A DNA stretch of 64,000 nucleotides from Ruminococcus flavefaciens (GTDB lineage: Bacteria > Bacillota > Clostridia > Oscillospirales > Ruminococcaceae), in assembly GCA_004554385.1 (NCBI GenBank), contig SFMO01000127.1, forward strand, positions 27,322 through 91,321. The letters run 5' to 3'. The translations under genes and the position numbers were made by a program. The first letter of the stretch is position 1, and the number at the start of each line of letters is the position of its first letter. Shown piece by piece: positions 24,929-32,514 of this stretch. Below the pieces are notes generated by a model. It searched no databases. It saw only the letters and a list, made by a program, of their open reading frames with translations, and was not told the origin of the DNA.

Positions 24929-26566
24929 TTATTTTTCAAATATCTGCCCTTTGTAGTCCCTGCCATAAAGCTCTCTGAAGGTTTCGTTTGTACACATAAT
25001 GTAAACCTCCATAGATTCAGCCTTGCTTTTGAAGACCTTTAAAGACGTTTCCGTGAAAGCAACTGCGTTGTATTTTTCGGCTATATGCAGTTCATCACAT
25101 ATACGCACAGCAGAATACGGCTTTGCACAGACAATAAAATCGGGCTTTCCCTTAGCGGCAAGCATTTCGATTTCTGCCTGACTCTGGGATTCGGAAGGCA
25201 CGATGTGGGATATAAAGGTCAGCTCGTCATATGGTTCGTAGTATTGCTTTTCTTCAAAATAAGGGCTTGAAGTAATACAGCAGTCAAAGATCATATGAGT
25301 GTTGCCGGCGTCCCATTCTGCCAGTATCTTTTTGCCGGTAAGGTTTTCATTTTTTATCCATTGCGCTAAAGACTTGCCGGGATCGAATTGATGTGTAATG
25401 TCAGTATAATAGGCATATCCGTCCCAGTAAAGATTAATTACAGCAAAAACAGCAGCCGCGCCTGCTGCTATTTTTTTTGCTGTCTTTGGTGAGAGTCCTG
25501 CCTTTTCGGTGATTTTTGAAAAATCAGACAGTGAAACAGGCTGAACATCTGAAGCGGTCCATAGAATGAACAATAAATAGGCGAGGAATATTCCGAAATG
25601 GTGTGGATTTATATAGAGCGATGCCAGAATGGAGATGAAAAAATATGGGATAATCATCTCCGGCAGCATTTTTCTTTTTCTGCATATAACAAAAATGCAG
25701 CTCCAGATAATGAGCGAGAAAAGACCTGCGGTGAGGTTTTCATAGAGTGGATTTTTTTCATTCTGAAGCATCATGATGTCTGATGAATATGAAGTTATCA
25801 GAGTTTCAGACGGAATAAGGAAAAAGCACAATAGCAAGCACAGGAAATAGCTGTTTGTTGAGTTTTTGATTTTTTCCGAGGCGGAAGTGTCACTTCTTGG
25901 CATTATATCGATTATAAGGAACACTGCAAATGCAAGCAGAAGGGTATAGAATACCAAAAGCCTTTTGTTTCTCAGTATCCTTACAGCCACCTTTTTGATA
26001 CTGTGTCCGCGAAGCGTTTCACTTAAAAGATCGGCGATAACGATGCCTCCGGCGAAGGCTATTCCATAGGAATGCAGAGCGCACAGAAACATGAGCGACA
26101 GGCAGTACCTTATAGGTTTATTATTTCTCTCCTTGTAAAACATAGCCGTCATCAGTACAGCGAGCATGATAAGTATATACGGGCGTGAAGTAACGCTGTA
26201 CTGATAAAGGATAAAGTAACTTAAAGGGATTATTGTTTTTGTTATTCTGCTGAATGGTGAACGGAATTCGATAAGGATGAGTACTGCTTCAAAAAAGATG
26301 AAGTTCACTCCCTTCAGTGTCAGTTCATATGGCAGTCCGAGAGAGACTGCACATTTCAGGATCATATGCCATAGGGGGGGATGCCCCTCATAGTGAGTCC
26401 AGAAAAAAATGATGTCGTGCCACGAAGCGTCCCTTGCTAACAGGTAAGCCTGAGCTTCATCAAACCACGGCTCATGGAAATACGATCCTGTAATTACCAG
26501 AGCTGATAATATTAATATATACAAAAGAGAGATGATATTGTCTTTATTCTTTAATGATCGGATCAT
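24929..26566 (-). CDS. Multispanning membrane protein, GT-C glycosyltransferase-like
   Basis: The 545-aa protein has about ten or eleven hydrophobic spans. An acidic motif in the first extracellular loop (WFDEAQAYLLARD) and HYEGHPPLWHMI match the layout of GT-C enzymes that use polyprenyl-linked sugars, such as the PMT/ArnT group. A soluble C-terminal part (about 410-545) is also typical. The specific sugar is unknown. It is upstream of the O-antigen ligase-like gene with a 20-base gap, so the two probably act together on surface glycans. Confidence 0.65.
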   Translation of the reverse strand: MIRSLKNKDNIISLLYILILSALVITGSYFHEPWFDEAQAYLLARDASWHDIIFFWTHYEGHPPLWHMILKCAVSLGLPYELTLKGVNFIFFEAVLILIEFRSPFSRITKTIIPLSYFILYQYSVTSRPYILIMLAVLMTAMFYKERNNKPIRYCLSLMFLCALHSYGIAFAGGIVIADLLSETLRGHSIKKVAVRILRNKRLLVFYTLLLAFAVFLIIDIMPRSDTSASEKIKNSTNSYFLCLLLCFFLIPSETLITSYSSDIMMLQNEKNPLYENLTAGLFSLIIWSCIFVICRKRKMLPEMIIPYFFISILASLYINPHHFGIFLAYLLFILWTASDVQPVSLSDFSKITEKAGLSPKTAKKIAAGAAAVFAVINLYWDGYAYYTDITHQFDPGKSLAQWIKNENLTGKKILAEWDAGNTHMIFDCCITSSPYFEEKQYYEPYDELTFISHIVPSESQSQAEIEMLAAKGKPDFIVCAKPYSAVRICDELHIAEKYNAVAFTETSLKVFKSKAESMEVYIMCTNETFRELYGRDYKGQIFEK

Positions 26567-26693
26567 TTTTTATCCTTTCTGTTTGCGGATAGCTGCGAAA
26601 AAGACGCAAGCCGCAGTATATGGGATATTTATACACCTGTTACATTATATCATACTTTGCTGTTTTTGTCACATAAAAAAAGCTATCATTTTA

Positions 26694-26723
26694 TACAAAA
26701 AATACCAGTATTTTTTGTATGCC
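26694..26723. repeat. AT-rich inverted repeat, likely bidirectional terminator region
   Basis: ATACAAAAATAC and GTATTTTTTGTAT flank a 2-base loop in the 284-base gap (26567-26850) before the 89-aa gene. The gap otherwise holds the promoter of that gene and, leftwards, the upstream region of the glycosyltransferase gene. The 14-mer AAAAATACCAGTAT recurs at 61468-61481. Confidence 0.45.
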
Positions 26724-26779
26724 GAGCCTTGCTGTCAATAAATACGAAGTTGTGTTTTGCACTTTTTCACTAAAAAATA

Positions 26780-26808
26780 TTGACAAATCAAAAAAATCAA
26801 GTTAAAAT
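26780..26808 (+). promoter_or_regulatory. Promoter of the 89-aa orphan gene
   Basis: TTGACA (26780-26785), 17-base spacer, TAAAAT (26803-26808). The predicted start is near 26815, with a leader of about 36 nt. Confidence 0.7.
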
Positions 26809-26850
26809 AGTAGTCGGAGACCAATTTTATTCTGAAGGGAGCGGCTATCT

Positions 26851-27120
26851 GTGATTTCTATAAAAAATGATGATTTTGGCAAAAATTACGAGCTTTTCGT
26901 GAAGCTTTGCTCTATGACGGGCGAGCCTCTCAGGCTTGTAAACGACAAATGCCCCGATATGATAGTAATGACAGCCGATACCTTTGAAAAAAGCAAGAGA
27001 TTGCTTGATCTCCGCGGAAAACTCCTCGGCAGGGACGCAGATACGCTCCTGAGCTCTGAAAAGGACGACATTGAGAGACTCGGACAGTATATTAACGAAC
27101 TGGAAATAAACGGGGAATAA
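26851..27120 (+). CDS. Small hypothetical protein with Phd/YefM-like sequence pattern
   Basis: The 89-aa protein starts at GTG 26851 and reads MISIKNDDFGKNYELFVKLC. The segment PLRLVNDKCPDMIVMTADTF followed by a helical region resembles the 'I-T-...-V-M-...-Y' pattern of Phd/YefM antitoxins, but no toxin gene lies next to it. I do not assign a function. It has its own good promoter; the SD (GAAGGGA) is about 11 bases from the start. The pspA gene follows behind a separate promoter. Confidence 0.55.
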   Translation: MISIKNDDFGKNYELFVKLCSMTGEPLRLVNDKCPDMIVMTADTFEKSKRLLDLRGKLLGRDADTLLSSEKDDIERLGQYINELEINGE

Positions 27121-27147
27121 TTTTGTAATAATGTGTTCACGGATACT

Positions 27148-27186
27148 GCTGATAAATGAAAATCAGATGAAATCAGCCCCTTTTTT
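27148..27186 (+). terminator. Possible terminator before pspA
   Basis: GCTGAT (27148-27153) and ATCAGC (27172-27177) flank an 18-nt loop and are followed by CCCTTTTTT. The stem is only 6 bp, so this is weak; the T-run abuts the -35 box of the next promoter. Confidence 0.35.
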
Positions 27187-27187
27187 A

Positions 27188-27216
27188 TTGACAAGGATAT
27201 TGTTTTAACATATAAT
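27188..27216 (+). promoter_or_regulatory. Perfect-consensus promoter of the pspA gene
   Basis: TTGACA (27188-27193), a 17-base spacer and TATAAT (27211-27216) match sigma-A consensus exactly, predicting a strong constitutive promoter and a leader of about 55 nt. Confidence 0.8.
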
Positions 27217-27277
27217 GTTCTTGTGGCACAAGGGGTGTGACATGAAGCATTCTTACATGAAACAGGAGGATTATAAT

Positions 27278-27985
27278 ATGGGAATTTTTGCAAGATTAAG
27301 TGACCTTCTCAAGTCAAACGTCAATGACCTTATCGACAGGGCAGAAGATCCTGAGAAGATGGTAAAGCAGGTCATTATCGATATGCAGACCGAGCTCACA
27401 AAGGCTACTCAGAATTACGGCAAGGCTAAGGCAAGCGAGCGCCTTGCTGAAAAGAAGTACCTTGAGGCTGAAAAGATCTCTGCTGACTGGGAGTCAAAGG
27501 CTAAGGCTGCTCTCGCTAAGGGAGATCAGGAGCTTGCAAAGCAGGCTCTTGCAAGAAAGGTCAAGGCTGACGAGGACGTTTCAAACTATAAGGAGATGTA
27601 TGAATCCATCTCAAATCAGACCGAAGCTATCGGCGATCAGGTAGAGGTGCTCAAGTCAAAGCTTGAAGAGGCTAAGAGCCGTCAGGCAATGCTCATCGCT
27701 CGTTCACAGATGGCTGAAACAAAGAAGAATCTGGCAAAGGCTTCAGGAAGCTTTGACGGTAACTCTTCCTTTGAAAAGTTTCAGAGAATGGAAGAAAAGA
27801 TAGAGCGCAAGGAAGCAGAGGCTGACGCTTTTTCTGAGATCGCAGGCGGTGCACTTTCGGGCGGAAGCGGAGATGACCTGACAGATTCCTTCGCAAAGAT
27901 CGAAAATGACGCAAAGGTCGATGCAGAGCTTCAGAGACTTATGGCTGAGATGAACGGCGGAGCTGCTTCACAGGACGCTGAGTAA
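27278..27985 (+). CDS. pspA: PspA/IM30 family membrane-stress protein
   Basis: The 235-aa protein is almost wholly helical and coiled-coil. It opens MGIFARLSDLLKSNVNDLID and has EDPEKMVKQVIIDMQTELTK, the PspA/IM30 signature. These ESCRT-III-like proteins assemble on and repair the cytoplasmic membrane. ATG 27278 follows AGGAGGA by 7 bases; a start further upstream (27215) would precede that SD. A 57-aa membrane protein gene follows at 28 bases and may be its partner. Confidence 0.92.
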   Translation: MGIFARLSDLLKSNVNDLIDRAEDPEKMVKQVIIDMQTELTKATQNYGKAKASERLAEKKYLEAEKISADWESKAKAALAKGDQELAKQALARKVKADEDVSNYKEMYESISNQTEAIGDQVEVLKSKLEEAKSRQAMLIARSQMAETKKNLAKASGSFDGNSSFEKFQRMEEKIERKEAEADAFSEIAGGALSGGSGDDLTDSFAKIENDAKVDAELQRLMAEMNGGAASQDAE

Positions 27986-28013
27986 GCAAAATAAACGCAA
28001 AGGACAGAAAATT

Positions 28014-28187
28014 ATGAGCCGCAGGAAAAAAGAAGACTATTCCGCAAAGAGGATGTTCAGGGATTCGCTGCCTGTTATAGGTGCGATATGCCTTGTTATC
28101 GTATCAGTATCATACATACTTTTCCGCAGCTGGAGCAATAAGCTTTACTACGAGAAGTGGAAGGAATACGAGGATTGCGGTATCTGA
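28014..28187 (+). CDS. Small single-span membrane protein downstream of pspA
   Basis: The 57-aa protein begins MSRRKKEDYSAKR, has one membrane span (about 20-38; LPVIGAICLVIVSVSYILF) and a charged tail (NKLYYEKWKEYEDCGI). The SD is AAAGGACAG. It sits between pspA and a terminator, so it is in the pspA transcript. I recognise no family; a PspA-anchoring role like that of PspB/PspC is only a guess from position and topology. Confidence 0.6.
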   Translation: MSRRKKEDYSAKRMFRDSLPVIGAICLVIVSVSYILFRSWSNKLYYEKWKEYEDCGI

Positions 28188-28198
28188 ATAAACACAAA

Positions 28199-28230
28199 AG
28201 CTCCGAAGCATTGCGCTTCGGAGCTTTTTA
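28199..28230. terminator. Bidirectional terminator between pspA operon and cellulase gene
   Basis: AGCTCCGAAGC (28199-28209) and GCTTCGGAGCT (28215-28225) form an 11-bp perfect stem with A's before and T's after, so it works on both strands. It separates the convergent genes at 28187 and 28240. Confidence 0.9.
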
Positions 28231-28239
28231 TTATTGCTT

Positions 28240-30918
28240 TTATTTAGTGGGATCGAGAGATGCTCTCTTGTGGAGGAGGTACTCCTGGATAGCGAGAGCG
28301 TCATTTGATGTAACACCCTTTACAGATGTATCAACGTCTGCATTTGCAGAGCCCTTTTCTGTCAGGTGGTTCTTGTCTGAACCCTCAAGGCCGTACTTGT
28401 TAGGATTTGCAAGTGACTGCATGATAAGAACGACGTCTGACATATCGATCGTGCTGTCGCAGTTAGCGTCGCCGTATACTACATTGCCGTCAGGCTCATT
28501 TGAAGAGCCGGCAAGCTGAGGAAGTTTGCTGATATTGCCTTCAATATACAATGTCAGAATCTTTATGTCAGCTTCATCAAGAGTATCACTGCCTGTAGTA
28601 GAAACATTTGCGTTCTTTGCTCCCTGCTCAGAGAGAGAATACTTTGTGCTGTCCTTGATGTGATTTTTGAGAAGGTCGACGTCTGCCTGATTAACAACGC
28701 CGTCCTCATTTACATCGCCATAAGCTGTTCCATTAACGATAACAGGCTTTTTGTCGTCAGCAATTGGAGTTGTTGTAGTAGTTGTTGTAACTGTAGTACT
28801 CCCACTTGTTGTAGTTGTAGCAGATGTTGTGGTAGTAGTCTTGTTTGGCTGCGGAGCAGTAGTTGTTGTGGTCTTGGGAGTATCGCTGCCTGTGCCGCCG
28901 AGACCGTCAGCCTTTGTGCCGTCGGGCTCTTCACCGTAGTAGAGCTTGCCGTTTACGTATACAGGTACATAAGGAGTGATAACGCCCTTTGCTGAGCCGT
29001 CGTCGCCCTTGGCTGTCTTGCCGAGGTCCTTAGCGGAGAAGTCATTTGATGAATCCCAGCCGCTGCCGTAGTCAGGCATTACAAGTGCAAGGAGTATCTC
29101 GCACTGCTGCTGTCCCTCGGAGATAGGAAGAACAACTCGTCCGTCGGGGAGATTTACCTCAATGTAGTAGATGTCTCCGCTGTACTGGATAGGCTTTGAG
29201 ATCTCAGCTGTCTTGTAGCCCTTGCCTGAGTACATAGCGGACTGGTCACGGTCACAGCGGATAACGAGATCCTCAGGATTCTTGCCCTGAGCCTTTACCT
29301 CGCTGAGGTCCATGTAGTATCTGAATGAGATGTTGTCCTGTACTCTTGCAGGCCATGCGGAGTGGTTTGTAACCTTGAAGCTGATAGTCTGTCCGCTTGC
29401 GTCGCCGCCCTTTGAGAGCACCTCAACGAAGAACTCGGGACCGTCGTGAACTTCCTTCTGTGGGAAGCTTGGATCCTTAGTTCCGCCGTACTTGTCTAAC
29501 ATCTTGCAGAGCATAGCTGTGAAGCCTGCATTATAGTCTGTAGCTACCTCGTTGTTGATGAAGTCCTGACGATCGTCGTTGTAAGAGCCGTCCTGGTTAG
29601 GACCTCCTACGAGAGCGCCGTAGAGGATATGTCTTGTCTTATCAGGTATCTTCAGATCGTTCTTCCATGAGCCGTGAGCTGTACGGTGGTGAGGATTCTG
29701 AGGATACTTGTCGCCGAAGCCAACAACATAGCTCTGCTTCAGCGGGTTGTCGCCGAGAGCGTAGTTCACCTGAGTCTCAGCGAAATCGGTGTACTTGTCA
29801 GCCTCTGACTTGAGGATAGTGTCGCTTGCAACAGTTGCGATGAAAGCAGCTGTGTTTGCGTATCTGAGACAGCCCCAGTTGCTGAGCCAGCGGAGTCCGC
29901 CGTCTATCTTCTTAGCCTCGTCGCCGTTTACCCAGCGGTCGCAGTGCTTCTTAACGTGAGCGATGTACTTCTCATCATTTGTGTTTATAGCATAGAGCAG
30001 CATAGCGCCCTGCATATTGTCGTCCCAGCAGTGTGACCAGCCGTAAGCGAGAGTATCGCCTTCGCCCAGCATTTTGCCGAGGTTGGGGATATAGCCCTTC
30101 GCATCATCAAGGTAAGCGTTATCGCCTGTTGCGATGTAGAGCCAGTTTGCAGCGTAGAAGAGCTCGTCGTAGAAGTGGCTTGACTGATAGAAGCCCTGAG
30201 CGTCGCTCTTATTGTAAACATCGTCGCTTGGAGATGTTTTTGCTATTTTGTAGATATTCTCCGCATGCTTGATGTAGTCAGCCTTCTTTGAAGCGTCGAT
30301 GTCACCGTCAAGAGCAGCAGCACCTGCTGCAAGAGCAGCTGCCATTTCACCGAATACAGCGGAGCAGCCCTTTGAGGACTTCAGTGCTGCACGGGATTCT
30401 GCGATAGAATGTGAGTTGTCCTCCATACCGTATTCAAGCAGCTCAACAGGACCCCACCATGTATGGTCGTCCTTACCGATACCAACCTGATATACTACCT
30501 CGGTGCCCTTGTCGCACTCTGCGAGATAGTCAAGAACGAACTGGAGGTTATTTACGTAAGTCTCCTTGAGACCTGCCTTTTCAACACCGTCGGGGTACTG
30601 ATAGAGACCCCATGCCAGCATTGAAGCGGAATAGGACATTGGCAGATTGAACTTTACGTGGTCACCTGCGTCGTACCAACCGCCCAGTACGGGATCATGC
30701 ATAGCGGAATCAGCCTTCCATTCAACTCTGTTCCATGAAGGAAGGGGACCTGACTGCTGTGCCTCATAGAAGAACAGTGATTTGTCCAGAGCGTCAGCGT
30801 AGTTGAACTTGCTGTCAGCTGCGTTGACAGTGGTCATAACTCCTGCCGGCAGTGCCGAAACGGTGGTCGAAGCCAGCAGAACGGCGGAAAGGATACCGCC
30901 TGTCAGTTTTTTTAGCAT
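28240..30918 (-). CDS. Cellulosomal GH9 endoglucanase with CBM3c and tandem dockerins
   Basis: The 892-aa secreted enzyme has a signal peptide (about 1-33), a GH9 catalytic domain (about 36-480) with GGWYDAGDHVKF, NPHHRTAHGS and the acid-site NEVATDYNAGF, and a CBM3c module (about 490-655). A Thr-rich linker follows, then two dockerins. Dockerin 1 (about 733-801) has loop DVNEDGVVNQAD; dockerin 2 (about 815-888) has DANCDSTIDMSD and ANPNKYG. GH9-CBM3c enzymes are processive endoglucanases on cellulose. Dockerins attach to scaffoldin cohesins. The two differ strongly in sequence, so they may bind different partners; the second looks like the common Ruminococcus type. Confidence 0.93.
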   Translation of the reverse strand: MLKKLTGGILSAVLLASTTVSALPAGVMTTVNAADSKFNYADALDKSLFFYEAQQSGPLPSWNRVEWKADSAMHDPVLGGWYDAGDHVKFNLPMSYSASMLAWGLYQYPDGVEKAGLKETYVNNLQFVLDYLAECDKGTEVVYQVGIGKDDHTWWGPVELLEYGMEDNSHSIAESRAALKSSKGCSAVFGEMAAALAAGAAALDGDIDASKKADYIKHAENIYKIAKTSPSDDVYNKSDAQGFYQSSHFYDELFYAANWLYIATGDNAYLDDAKGYIPNLGKMLGEGDTLAYGWSHCWDDNMQGAMLLYAINTNDEKYIAHVKKHCDRWVNGDEAKKIDGGLRWLSNWGCLRYANTAAFIATVASDTILKSEADKYTDFAETQVNYALGDNPLKQSYVVGFGDKYPQNPHHRTAHGSWKNDLKIPDKTRHILYGALVGGPNQDGSYNDDRQDFINNEVATDYNAGFTAMLCKMLDKYGGTKDPSFPQKEVHDGPEFFVEVLSKGGDASGQTISFKVTNHSAWPARVQDNISFRYYMDLSEVKAQGKNPEDLVIRCDRDQSAMYSGKGYKTAEISKPIQYSGDIYYIEVNLPDGRVVLPISEGQQQCEILLALVMPDYGSGWDSSNDFSAKDLGKTAKGDDGSAKGVITPYVPVYVNGKLYYGEEPDGTKADGLGGTGSDTPKTTTTTAPQPNKTTTTTSATTTTSGSTTVTTTTTTTPIADDKKPVIVNGTAYGDVNEDGVVNQADVDLLKNHIKDSTKYSLSEQGAKNANVSTTGSDTLDEADIKILTLYIEGNISKLPQLAGSSNEPDGNVVYGDANCDSTIDMSDVVLIMQSLANPNKYGLEGSDKNHLTEKGSANADVDTSVKGVTSNDALAIQEYLLHKRASLDPTK

Positions 30919-30943
30919 TGTAAAACTCTCCTCTCATAATTTA

Positions 30944-30964
30944 TTGCTCCGCAGTGTACGGAGC
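30944..30964 (-). other. Hairpin in the cellulase 5' leader
   Basis: GCTCCG and CGGAGC arms flank a short loop in the leader (about 70 nt) of the GH9 gene, upstream of AGAGGAGAG. It may stabilise the mRNA. Confidence 0.4.
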
Positions 30965-30996
30965 TTCCTCACGAGTATACATAGCTATACAAATTT

Positions 30997-31025
30997 ATTA
31001 TGCCACAAAACGCCGTCGATGTCAA
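30997..31025 (-). promoter_or_regulatory. Promoter of the GH9 cellulase gene
   Basis: On the minus strand TTGACA (31025-31020), 17-base spacer, CATAAT (31002-30997). It lies in the 118-base gap after yqfD, so the cellulase has its own start and is not just read through from yqfD. Confidence 0.75.
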
Positions 31026-31036
31026 GGCTTGGAGGT

Positions 31037-32197
31037 TCATTTTATGAAGATATCCCTTTGTTCACAGATGCTCCCCTCAAGTTTGTAGCTGACGCTGAGG
31101 GTAAGTGCGGATTCGGACGCAGATGTGGATATGTTACGTTCAAGTATGTTAGTGTCGTTACTGAGAAAGTTGTTTTCATATAGGTAGACGCGCTCCATGA
31201 GCTTTTGGGAGAGCTCCTCCTCAGTGTATTCCTTTTCGGTCACTTTTGTTTCCGACAGCGTTCTGGTTTTTATGCTAAGCGGAAGCTCACGTCCAAAGAG
31301 GCGGAGCTGCTTTTCGGATAATGATGAGGTGCTTTTGCTGAAGCCGCTTTTTCCGAAGTACATGGGTATATCAAGACCGAAAAGGCAAAGTGTCCGCTGA
31401 GTATCGGTTTTTCCTGTGGAAACAGCTTCCTCGGCGTGAAAAGGTGCGGAGAAGCTGATATTCTCCTCATATATACCGCGGATGTCACCCATAGCATGAT
31501 GAATGAAAGTCCTGCCTGAATCGTTTTCTGAAACACCGCTTATAAGGACAGTGCCCTTGGGGACGTAGTCACCGACTATGCGGCAAAGCTGACCGCTGCG
31601 CACAAGCACCGAGCTTATCTCGGCATCACGGCTCGCCACTATATTGCAGGGGATGCGGTCACGGACCATTTCGGGGACTTGTCTGACCTCTGTGACCTGA
31701 ACGACTAAACGGCTGCCTGTATGCCGTATCCCTGCCCATGCAACATCGTCTATCATAAGGCGCAGCCTGTTTTCGATGTAGGGGAAATTGATCCTGCAAA
31801 TGGGAGTACCGGCTTTTACGTCAAGCTCCTCAAGGGCAGATAGTATCAATTCATCGCTTACGGTGGAATTCCCCTCTATTTCTATAGTTACTACCACCTG
31901 AGAAAAGTACATGGCAGCAGTCAGCACTAAAAGCGCACCGATAAGAAGTCCGAGGCGCCGGCGGTAACGGTGGAGACGTGCGAAAAAGCTGTCGTACTCG
32001 GCAGCTTTCAGCTCTATGCCGTACTTTTTGGCTGTATCCGTGAATATCCCCATATCGCGGTGATAAATATCGCAGTGAAATATTTCTCCGCGGCAGTACT
32101 GTCTGCGGCAGTCTATCCTGCGCTGATGTATTTCATTTATGAATTTATTCAGCTGTTTTCCCTGCGCATTTATCCTTATTTTTCTTTTCAGCTTCAT
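31037..32197 (-). CDS. yqfD: Sporulation protein YqfD
   Basis: The 386-aa protein has a basic cytoplasmic N-terminus, a membrane span (about 78-97), and extracytoplasmic POTRA-like segments including IEIEGNSTVSDELILSALEE and YIENRLRLMIDDVAWAGI. YqfD is a conserved sporulation-associated membrane protein of Firmicutes, made in the mother cell. ATG 32197 follows AAAGGAG by 8 bases and overlaps yqfC by 53 bases, so the two are coupled. Confidence 0.85.
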   Translation of the reverse strand: MKLKRKIRINAQGKQLNKFINEIHQRRIDCRRQYCRGEIFHCDIYHRDMGIFTDTAKKYGIELKAAEYDSFFARLHRYRRRLGLLIGALLVLTAAMYFSQVVVTIEIEGNSTVSDELILSALEELDVKAGTPICRINFPYIENRLRLMIDDVAWAGIRHTGSRLVVQVTEVRQVPEMVRDRIPCNIVASRDAEISSVLVRSGQLCRIVGDYVPKGTVLISGVSENDSGRTFIHHAMGDIRGIYEENISFSAPFHAEEAVSTGKTDTQRTLCLFGLDIPMYFGKSGFSKSTSSLSEKQLRLFGRELPLSIKTRTLSETKVTEKEYTEEELSQKLMERVYLYENNFLSNDTNILERNISTSASESALTLSVSYKLEGSICEQRDIFIK

Positions 32198-32456
32198 GCA
32201 GTCTGCTCCTTTCGGTGAATTCTATATTTTCTATGCAGCCGCGGATGACAAGTCCGCCTGTGCGGAAATCATAGGCTCTCAGTCCGTTTCCACGGATATC
32301 AACGTAAAGACCTCCCGAAAGAAGCCGCATGAACACCTCGTTGTACTCCTCTATTCTCTGGCAGTTGTCGATGATAAGCTCGTTGTTTCCCGAGATATGT
32401 ATACCTGTGTTCAGGTAAAGAGTCTCACGTGTGAGCTCCGCAAGCCATTCAAACAT
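32145..32456 (-). CDS. yqfC: Sporulation protein YqfC (YabP/YqfC family)
   Basis: The 103-aa protein begins MFEWLAELTRETLYLNTGIH and contains SGNNELIIDNCQRIEEYNE and GLVIRGCIENIEF, the YabP/YqfC pattern. It is the usual upstream neighbour of yqfD. ATG 32456 follows AGGAGTG by about 7 bases. The C-terminus is extended and Lys-rich. Confidence 0.82.
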   Translation of the reverse strand: MFEWLAELTRETLYLNTGIHISGNNELIIDNCQRIEEYNEVFMRLLSGGLYVDIRGNGLRAYDFRTGGLVIRGCIENIEFTERSRLHEAEKKNKDKCAGKTAE

Positions 32457-32514
32457 AAGCTTCACTCCTGTATATTTTTTCATTTCCAATAATATGATTT
32501 ATGGGGTGATGATT

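Noticed and set aside
28710..28939. Reading frames in both strands over the Thr-rich cellulase linker
   Set aside because: Low-complexity ACA/ACT repeats produce open frames in several phases; the linker reading fits the enzyme.
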